Positions 6,846-12,286 of a DNA stretch of 12,286 nucleotides are shown in pieces. Location of the stretch: positions 1 to 12,286 of the forward strand of contig JBMOHS010000119.1 of NCBI GenBank assembly GCA_049317725.1, in the 5' to 3' direction. This DNA is from CAIOZW01 sp049317725. GTDB lineage: Bacteria > Acidobacteriota > Blastocatellia > RBC074. Below the pieces are notes generated by a model, which was not told where the DNA came from, ran no database searches, and saw only the letters and a program-made list of their open reading frames with translations. Position 1 is the first letter of the stretch; each line of letters begins with the position of its first letter. A program made the translations under genes and the position numbers.

Positions 6846-7095
6846 TCGTCGACTCAGGATCCGCTTGCGGATGGATGGCGAGGAGGTCACCGCGGACCCG
6901 GGGTGGACCGTGGCGGCGCTGCTCGAGCGGCTGGGGAGGACGGCGGCGAGGCGTTCCGTCCTGGGAGAGCGGCGTGCACCGCTCTGTGGCATGGGGCTCT
7001 GCTTCGAGTGCCGGGTGACGATCGATGGGGAGCGCCACCGGCGCGGCTGTCAGGTCCTCTGCCGGGAGGGGATGGAGGTGGTGACCGATGGGTAG
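6838..7095 (+). CDS. D-hydroxyproline dehydrogenase, small [2Fe-2S] ferredoxin-like subunit
   Basis: This 85-residue protein has a plant-ferredoxin-type cluster motif, PLCGMGLCFECRVTIDG ... GC, with ligands Cys50, Cys55, Cys58 and Cys71 (C-x4-C-x2-C-x12-C). Cys75 is extra. It matches the small iron-sulfur subunit (HcnA/SoxA-like, gamma subunit) of heteromeric D-hydroxyproline and opine dehydrogenases, and would relay electrons between the flavin subunits. I chose ATG 6838 because GGAGAAGGG (6828-6836) lies directly upstream; an in-frame ATG at 6826 would place that site inside the gene. It overlaps the preceding stop by 8 nt and the following start by 8 nt, so the three subunits are probably made in step. 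Confidence 0.87.
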   Translation: MDDRRLRIRLRMDGEEVTADPGWTVAALLERLGRTAARRSVLGERRAPLCGMGLCFECRVTIDGERHRRGCQVLCREGMEVVTDG

Positions 7096-8419
7096 CCCAA
7101 CAGCCGAGCAGGCGACAGACATCCTGATCATCGGGGCGGGCCCGGCGGGATTGGCGGCTGCGGCCGAGGCCTCCCGATGGAGCGGGAGCGGGACGCGGGT
7201 CACGCTCCTCGACGAGAATCCGTGGGCAGGCGGGCAGATTTGGCGACCTGCGGGAGGGCAGCGTGAGTCCCCGGACGTCCGTACCCTCCTCGATGAGTGC
7301 CGGGAGCGGGGCGTGGTGCGTCTCACGGAGATGCGGATCGTTGCGCCACTCGCACCGGGAGTGTTGCTGGCGGAGGGGCCGGCGGGGCCGATCGTCCTGC
7401 GCTATCGTCGACTGATCCTCGCGACGGGTGCACGGGAGCGATTTCTGCCGTTTCCGGGGTGGACCTTGCCGGGTGTCTACGGGGCTGGCGGACTGCAGGC
7501 CCTCGTCAAGGGAGGTTTGCCGATCGAGGGGCGGCGCGTCGTCGTCGCCGGGAGTGGGCCGTTGCTGTTGGCGGTCGCAGCGACGCTGCGGCGCGTGGGC
7601 GCGCGCGTGCTGCTTCTCGCTGAGCAGGCGCCGCTCTCGCGGATGGTCTCCTTTGGCGCTGGGCTGGCTGGCCATCCACGGAAGGTGGGCCAGCTCCTCA
7701 GCCTCTCCTGGCAATTGCGGGGGATCCCGCGCCACTTCGGGTGCTATCCGGTGGCGGCAGAGGGGGAAGAGCGGCTGACGGCGGTCCGCTTGCGGAGTGG
7801 TGCGCGGGAATGGACGCTGCCGTGCGATGCGCTCGCCTGCGGGTTTCACCTCCTGCCCAATACCGAACTGGCAAGCCTCTTGGGCTGTCGCCTCGACGCG
7901 AGCGGCGTGGTCGCGGTCGATCGGCGGCAGCGCACCTCTGTCGCCGAGGTCTTCGCGGTCGGGGAAGCGGCGGGGATTGGCGGGCTCGAGACGGCGCTCA
8001 TCGAGGGCCGGCTCGCCGGGAGGGTCGCCGCCGGCGCGGGAGAAGAGGCGGTTGAGCCGTTGTTGGGCCCGCGAGATCGGGCGCGGCGCTTTGCCGCCCG
8101 TCTCGAACGGGCCTTTGCCCTGCGCAAAGAGCTGCGGCAGATGGCCACCGGGGAGACGATCGTCTGTCGCTGCGAGGATGTGACGCTTGGCCGTCTGCAA
8201 CGCTGGTCGGACTGGCGCTCGGCGAAGTTGCAGACCCGCTGCGGGATGGGGCCGTGCCAGGGACGGATCTGCAGCCCGGCCGTCCACTTCCTGTTGGGGT
8301 GGAAGGAGGCGTCGTCGAGCTCGGTGCGGCCACCGGTCCTGCCGGCGCGCGTCGAGACCCTCCTCGCCCTTGCTCTATCTTCCAGTGAAGAATCTGAAGC
8401 GACCAATGTTTCGGTCTGA
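7088..8419 (+). CDS. D-hydroxyproline dehydrogenase, pyridine-nucleotide-disulfide-type FAD subunit with BFD-like [2Fe-2S] domain
   Basis: This 443-residue flavoprotein has two dinucleotide-binding folds. The first is DILIIGAGPAGLAAAAE (GxGxxG at 16-21) with DENPWAGGQIWRP after it. The second is VVVAGSGPLLLAVAATL (GSG at 155-157), with the linker LILATGARERFLPFPGWTLP between them. The C-terminal part carries a BFD-like [2Fe-2S] motif, IVCRCEDVT ... RCGMGPCQGRIC, with likely ligands Cys360, Cys362, Cys385 and Cys390. This is the HcnB / opine-oxidase alpha-subunit layout, and it is probably the electron-exit subunit toward an acceptor or quinone. ATG 7088 overlaps the previous gene by 8 nt and has GGAGGTG (7074-7080) 7 nt upstream. 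Together with the DAAO-like and ferredoxin-like subunits it completes an LhpBEF-type complex. It could instead act on another D-imino acid or opine, but the neighbours favour hydroxyproline. Confidence 0.87.
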   Translation: MGSPTAEQATDILIIGAGPAGLAAAAEASRWSGSGTRVTLLDENPWAGGQIWRPAGGQRESPDVRTLLDECRERGVVRLTEMRIVAPLAPGVLLAEGPAGPIVLRYRRLILATGARERFLPFPGWTLPGVYGAGGLQALVKGGLPIEGRRVVVAGSGPLLLAVAATLRRVGARVLLLAEQAPLSRMVSFGAGLAGHPRKVGQLLSLSWQLRGIPRHFGCYPVAAEGEERLTAVRLRSGAREWTLPCDALACGFHLLPNTELASLLGCRLDASGVVAVDRRQRTSVAEVFAVGEAAGIGGLETALIEGRLAGRVAAGAGEEAVEPLLGPRDRARRFAARLERAFALRKELRQMATGETIVCRCEDVTLGRLQRWSDWRSAKLQTRCGMGPCQGRICSPAVHFLLGWKEASSSSVRPPVLPARVETLLALALSSSEESEATNVSV

Positions 8420-8442
8420 ACAAAGTGCAGAAGGAGAATGGA

Positions 8443-9357
8443 ATGGAGCCAACAAGCATTGATTGGCGCGGCGTGATGCCGGCGATGACGACCCCCTTTG
8501 GGCCCACGGGCGAGATCGATCACGACTTTGCCCGTCGGCACGCGCAATGGATGGTCGAGGCCGGCTGCACCGGGATCATCGCCCCCGGATCGCTTGGGGA
8601 AGGGAACACGCTGCGGCTCGACGAGCGGGCGGCCCTCTGGGAGACCCTCGTCGTGGCCCTTGCCGAGCGGGCCCCGGTGATTGCGGCCATCTCGGCCCTG
8701 AGCACTGCGGAAGCCGTCGCCATGGCCCAACTGGCCGCCACGCGCGGCTGTCAGGGCTTGATGGTGCTGCCCCCGTACGTCTACCGTGGAGACTGGCCAG
8801 AGATGCGCGCGCACGTTGGCGCGGTCTTTGCTGCGACCTCGCTGCCGTGCATGCTCTATAACAATCCGGTCGCCTATGGAACAGACTTCACTCCCGAACA
8901 GATCGCCGAGTTGGCGGAGGCCTACCCGACCCTTGCGGCGGTCAAGGAGTCGAGCACCGACCTGCGCCGGTTGACGGGGATTCGGGCCCTGCTCGGGGAG
9001 CGGCTGGCCCTGCTGGTCGGGGTCGACGACGCGATCGTCGAGGGGATCGGCGCCGGGGCGGTCGGTTGGGTTGCCGGGCTGGTCAACGCCTTCCCGCACG
9101 AATCGGTCGCCCTCTTCGAGGCGGCACAGCGCGGAGCGATGGCGGAGGCCTTTGCCCTCTACCGCTGGTTCCTGCCGCTGCTCCGCATGGACACGGTTCC
9201 CAAGTTTGTCCAACTGATCAAGCTGGCGCAGCAGGAGGTCGGCTGGGGATCGGAGGCGGTCCGTCCGCCGCGCCTTCCCTTGACCGGTTCTGAGCGGGAG
9301 CAGACCTTGGCGGAGATCCGTGCCGCCCTGCGTGATCGCCCCGCGCTCTCGGCGTGA
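8443..9357 (+). CDS. lhpC: Pyrroline-4-hydroxy-2-carboxylate deaminase (DapA/NAL superfamily)
   Basis: This 304-residue class I aldolase-fold (TIM-barrel) protein of the dihydrodipicolinate synthase/N-acetylneuraminate lyase superfamily has the Schiff-base lysine Lys168 (AAVKESSTD) and the catalytic tyrosine in MLYNNPVAYG (Tyr139). It also has the GSLGEG loop (49-54), which replaces the GTTGE of true DapA. In hydroxyproline pathways this enzyme turns 1-pyrroline-4-hydroxy-2-carboxylate into 2-oxoglutarate semialdehyde, releasing ammonia. ATG 8443 has AGGAG (8432-8436) 6 nt upstream; a GTG at 8425 would put that site inside the gene. The gap after the dehydrogenase is only 23 nt. DapA itself or another aldolase is possible from the fold alone; placement between the dehydrogenase and the semialdehyde dehydrogenase decides the call. 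Confidence 0.87.
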   Translation: MEPTSIDWRGVMPAMTTPFGPTGEIDHDFARRHAQWMVEAGCTGIIAPGSLGEGNTLRLDERAALWETLVVALAERAPVIAAISALSTAEAVAMAQLAATRGCQGLMVLPPYVYRGDWPEMRAHVGAVFAATSLPCMLYNNPVAYGTDFTPEQIAELAEAYPTLAAVKESSTDLRRLTGIRALLGERLALLVGVDDAIVEGIGAGAVGWVAGLVNAFPHESVALFEAAQRGAMAEAFALYRWFLPLLRMDTVPKFVQLIKLAQQEVGWGSEAVRPPRLPLTGSEREQTLAEIRAALRDRPALSA

Positions 9358-9431
9358 GGCCGGCAGTTGTTGATGTCGCTGGCGAGAGAATGGTCTCCCC
9401 AGCGGGTACAGAGAATGGAAGGAATGGCAAT

Positions 9432-11033
9432 ATGACACTGACAGGGAAGTCGATTTTGGCAGGGCGGCGGGGAGAAGGGCAGGGAGTCGCCCAATATGCG
9501 GTCGATCCGGCGACTGGGGAGGTCTTGGAGCCGGGCTATCTCCCCTCGACCCGGGCTGAGGTCGAGGAGGCGGTCGCGGCAGCACAAGAGGCCTTTGCCA
9601 TCTATGGTCGCCTTACCGGACGCCAGAAGGGTGCCTTCCTGCGCGAGATCGCGGCGCGGATCGAGGCGCTCGGGCCGGTCCTCACCGAGCGCGCCGTCCG
9701 CGAGTCGGGCCTGCCGGTTGGCCGCATCCAGATGGAGACCGGGCGGACCTGCCACCAACTGCGGATGTTCGCCGCGCTCGTCGAGGAGGGGAGCTGGGTC
9801 GACGCGCGGCTCGATCAGCCAGACCCGCAGCGGACTCCCGTGCCCAAGCCGGACGTGCGGTCGATGAAGCGGCCTCTCGGACCGGTGGTGATCTTTGGGG
9901 CGAGCAACTTTCCGCTCGCCTTCTCGGTCGCGGGGGGAGACACGGCCTCGGCGCTCGCCGCTGGCTGCCCGGTGGTCGTCAAGGCCCACCCCGCCCACCC
10001 TGGCACCAGCGAGCTGGTCGGCTTGGCGATCCAGGAAGCGGCTCGCGCAACGGGGATGCCGGCGGGGGTCTTTTCGCTGGTCTATGACAGCCCATCACAC
10101 GAGGTCGGGTCCTGGCTGGTCGGGCATCCGCTGATCCGCGCCGGGGGTTTTACCGGGTCGCGGCGGGCAGGGCTGGCCCTCCTCGCGTTGGCCCAGCAGC
10201 GGCCCGAGCCGATCCCCTTCTATGCCGAGATGAGCAGCGTCAATCCGGTCTTCCTGCTGCCAGGTGCGCTGCAGGAGCGGGCGGAAGCACTGGCAACGGG
10301 GCTGCAGGCCTCGGTCACGCTTGGGGCCGGGCAGTTCTGCACCAAGCCGGGCTTGGTGATCCTCGCCGATCCAGCTGCCGCCGCACCGCTGATCGAGCGC
10401 TTGCGGGCCCTTCTCGAGCAGACACCGCCGCAGACGATGCTGACGGCGGCGATCGGGCAGGGCTACACCACTGCCATCGAGGCCCGGCACGGCCATCCCG
10501 CGATCACGCCCCACCTCGCCGCGACACGCGAGGGAGCGCCCCTCGGGAAATGCCAAGCCGTCCCCGCCCTGCACGAGGTCGACGCCGAGGCCTTTCTCGC
10601 CAATCCTCAACTTGCCGACGAGATCTTTGGGCCCGTCACCCTGCTGGTCGTGGCTTCGTCCCCCGAACAGTTGACGCAGATCGTCGCCGGACTGGAAGGG
10701 CAGTTGACGGCAACGGTCCACGGCACGGAGGCCGATCTGGCCGCCCATCGCGACCTGGTCGCCTTGCTCACGACCAAGGTGGGCCGCCTCGTCTGGAATG
10801 GCTTTCCGACGGGGGTCGAGGTCGGTGCGGCGATGGTGCACGGCGGACCGTTCCCCTCGACCTCCGATGGCCGCTCGACCTCGGTCGGGACCCGCGCGAT
10901 CGACCGGTTCACCCGTCCTGTCTGCTACCAGGGATGTCCGGAGGAGCTGCTGCCACCCGAGCTGCGGCGGGCCAATCCTCTCCAGATTCTCCGCCAGGTT
11001 GATGGACAGATGACCCGCGACTCCCTCGCCTGA
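9432..11033 (+). CDS. lhpG: 2-oxoglutarate semialdehyde dehydrogenase (KGSADH, ALDH superfamily)
   Basis: This 533-residue NAD(P)-dependent aldehyde dehydrogenase catalyses the final step, 2-oxoglutarate semialdehyde to 2-oxoglutarate. Visible ALDH residues are Asn159 in FGASNFPLAF, Lys184 in VVVKAHPAHPGTSE, the general base Glu266 in IPFYAEMSSVNP and the nucleophile Cys303 in GAGQFCTKPG. The KAHPAHPGTS segment and the length of about 530 residues fit the KGSADH branch found with hydroxyproline genes. ATG 9432 has GAAGGA (9418-9423) 8 nt upstream. A GTG at 9354 overlapping the lhpC stop as GTGA would add 26 residues, but it lacks a ribosome site and the added residues look non-native. The 74-base gap to lhpC shows no terminator. 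The related KGSADHs of glucarate and arabinose pathways cannot be told apart by sequence alone; the neighbours settle it. Confidence 0.9.
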   Translation: MTLTGKSILAGRRGEGQGVAQYAVDPATGEVLEPGYLPSTRAEVEEAVAAAQEAFAIYGRLTGRQKGAFLREIAARIEALGPVLTERAVRESGLPVGRIQMETGRTCHQLRMFAALVEEGSWVDARLDQPDPQRTPVPKPDVRSMKRPLGPVVIFGASNFPLAFSVAGGDTASALAAGCPVVVKAHPAHPGTSELVGLAIQEAARATGMPAGVFSLVYDSPSHEVGSWLVGHPLIRAGGFTGSRRAGLALLALAQQRPEPIPFYAEMSSVNPVFLLPGALQERAEALATGLQASVTLGAGQFCTKPGLVILADPAAAAPLIERLRALLEQTPPQTMLTAAIGQGYTTAIEARHGHPAITPHLAATREGAPLGKCQAVPALHEVDAEAFLANPQLADEIFGPVTLLVVASSPEQLTQIVAGLEGQLTATVHGTEADLAAHRDLVALLTTKVGRLVWNGFPTGVEVGAAMVHGGPFPSTSDGRSTSVGTRAIDRFTRPVCYQGCPEELLPPELRRANPLQILRQVDGQMTRDSLA

Positions 11034-11048
11034 GGAGGCTCGAGTTCG

Positions 11049-12275
11049 ATGAAAACCCATAAGCTCTTCTGGGCGGACGCCCATCAGACCAGCTTTACCG
11101 CGCAGCTTGTCGAGGTGGTGCGGCAGGAAGGCCGCACCGCCCTCGTCCTCGATCAGACCGCCTTCTACCCAACGGGTGGTGGACAGCCCTGCGATCTCGG
11201 CGAGATCGAGGGGCGAGCTGTCGTCGATGTCGAGATCGACGACGCTGAGCGCATTCTCCATTGGATCGAGGGCGCTCCGCCGGAGCCCGCCGGCACGGTC
11301 GTTACCAGTGCCATCGACTGGCGTCGACGGCAGGAGATGTCCCAGCAGCACACCGGCCAACACCTCCTCTCCCAAGCCTTCTTCCAGCTCTTCGGGGCGG
11401 AGACGCGCGGGTTTCGGATCACCTCCCACTCGACCGAGATCGACCTCGCCCTCGATGGGCTTCCCGAGGAGCTGCCGCACAAGATCCAGCAGGCCGAGGA
11501 TCTCGCCAACCAGATCGTCTTTGAAGACCGGCCAGTTCGCACCTTCGAGGTCACCCCGGAGGTGGCCGCTAGCCTCCCGCTGCGCAAGGAGAGCTTTCTG
11601 CCGGACTGCGTCCGCCTAGTCGAGATTGCCGATTTCGACCTTTCGCCGTGCGGGGGGACACACGCCACTCGAACAGGGGAGGTCGGATTGATCACTGTCC
11701 GCGCCTTTGAGCGTGCCAAGAAGATGACTCGCCTGCACGTCCTCTGTGGCATCCGCGCCCTCGCCGACCACCGCCGCCTGCGCCAGACACTCGACACTGC
11801 CGCGCGTCGGCTGAGCGTTGGCCCGGATGAGCTGCCCGAGGCGATCGGCCGGCTCCAAGCGGAGTCCCAGCTCCTCCAGCGCCGTCTCCGTTCCCTCACA
11901 CAAGTCGTCGCCGACGCCGAAGCCGCCACCCTGCTCGATGCCCTCCCCGACACTCCCGGGCGGGCCCGCGTTGTCGCCCGCGTCTTTGACGGCGGAGAAG
12001 GCGGCAAAGACCTCGAGTCCCTCACGCTGCTCGCGCACCGGCTCATCGCGCGTCCCGGTGTCCTCGCCCTCCTGGCAACCGTCGATGGGGAGACCTACCG
12101 GCTGGTCCTCGCCCGCTCCTCCGATCTCGACTGCGATGTCCAACAGATGATCCGCCAGCTCTGCACGACCTACGGCGGCCGCGGCGGTGGCACCCCCAGC
12201 CTGGCCCAGGGCGGCCTCCCGGCGGCACAGCTTTCGGTGGAGACGCTCACTGCTGCGCTGGTCTCAATGGGGTAA
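11049..12275 (+). CDS. Stand-alone alanyl-tRNA editing protein (long AlaX type with DHHA1 domain)
   Basis: This 408-residue protein resembles the editing part of alanyl-tRNA synthetase, with no synthetase catalytic core. The N-terminal segment TAFYPTGGGQP (37-47) is followed by the zinc-binding editing site: His101 and His105 in QQHTGQHLL, and Cys201 and His205 in SPCGGTHATRTGEVG. A helical, coiled-coil-like stretch (about 240-300) leads to a C-terminal DHHA1 domain ending in GGRGGGTPSLAQGG (376-389). Known AlaX proteins deacylate mischarged Ser- or Gly-tRNA(Ala) in trans. All metal ligands are intact, so it should be active. It begins 15 nt after the lhpG stop with GAGGAGG (11032-11038) upstream, which ties it to the hydroxyproline operon. 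Why an editing enzyme belongs here is unexplained: it may remove hydroxyproline or a pathway amino acid mischarged on a tRNA, or it may simply be co-transcribed housekeeping. Confidence 0.9.
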   Translation: MKTHKLFWADAHQTSFTAQLVEVVRQEGRTALVLDQTAFYPTGGGQPCDLGEIEGRAVVDVEIDDAERILHWIEGAPPEPAGTVVTSAIDWRRRQEMSQQHTGQHLLSQAFFQLFGAETRGFRITSHSTEIDLALDGLPEELPHKIQQAEDLANQIVFEDRPVRTFEVTPEVAASLPLRKESFLPDCVRLVEIADFDLSPCGGTHATRTGEVGLITVRAFERAKKMTRLHVLCGIRALADHRRLRQTLDTAARRLSVGPDELPEAIGRLQAESQLLQRRLRSLTQVVADAEAATLLDALPDTPGRARVVARVFDGGEGGKDLESLTLLAHRLIARPGVLALLATVDGETYRLVLARSSDLDCDVQQMIRQLCTTYGGRGGGTPSLAQGGLPAAQLSVETLTAALVSMG

Positions 12276-12286
12276 ATGGAGAATGG
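12276..12286 (+). other. Window edge with a probable ribosome site for a further gene
   Basis: After the TAA of the editing-protein gene, the last eleven bases contain GGAGAATGG (12278-12286). The same nine bases precede the lhpC start (8433-8441, then ATG at 8443). A further plus-strand gene probably starts just beyond the right edge. An ATG at 12283 also exists, but it lies too close to the GGAG. No terminator is visible, so the operon may continue. Confidence 0.3.

Noticed and set aside
7846..9585. 579-residue open frame on the minus strand opposite the dehydrogenase and deaminase genes
   Set aside because: It spans two well-supported genes and an intergenic gap and has no recognisable motif. 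It is a by-product of GC-rich codon use. The same applies to the antisense frames at 6887-8287 and 10095-11480.

Overview
The window has two parts with different composition and content. From the left edge to about 3.6 kb the DNA is relatively AT-rich. It holds one long minus-strand gene that runs off the left edge, then about 965 bases with no credible gene. From about 3.65 kb to the right edge the DNA is strongly GC-rich and carries eight tightly packed plus-strand genes. By my count of third codon positions, 32 of the first 40 codons of the epimerase gene end in G or C. In the middle of the left-hand gene (residues 470-509) only 17 of 40 do.

The left-hand gene encodes a large secreted multidomain protein, with at least 905 residues visible. 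In order it has a signal peptide, a laminin-G/concanavalin-A-like domain, a group-2 bacterial Ig-like (Big_2) domain, an unrecognised central domain with a zincin-like HNHGHQLE motif, a BACON-like domain and a C-terminal beta-sandwich, carbohydrate-binding-like module.

The right-hand genes form a trans-4-hydroxy-L-proline catabolic operon. In order they are a DMT/EamA-type permease, 4-hydroxyproline 2-epimerase (LhpA), three subunits of a heteromeric D-hydroxyproline dehydrogenase (DAAO-like FAD subunit, small [2Fe-2S] subunit, and FAD/NAD(P) plus BFD-type [2Fe-2S] subunit), a DapA-family pyrroline-4-hydroxy-2-carboxylate deaminase (LhpC), 2-oxoglutarate semialdehyde dehydrogenase (LhpG) and a stand-alone alanyl-tRNA editing protein of the AlaX type. 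The inferred route is trans-4-hydroxy-L-proline to cis-4-hydroxy-D-proline, to 1-pyrroline-4-hydroxy-2-carboxylate, to 2-oxoglutarate semialdehyde, to 2-oxoglutarate. Every enzymatic step is present. The three dehydrogenase subunit genes are joined to each other and to lhpA by 4-8 nt overlaps, suggesting translational coupling. No dedicated regulator is in the window, and the operon may continue past the right edge.

The organism is a GC-rich bacterium. Chloroflexota (the Thermomicrobia or Roseiflexus/Caldilinea type) fits the C-terminal surface module and the intergenic repeat style, but this is an impression and not a firm assignment. The most interesting point is the aminoacyl-tRNA editing factor in a hydroxyproline operon. 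The next are the odd central domain and the mosaic composition of the surface protein.
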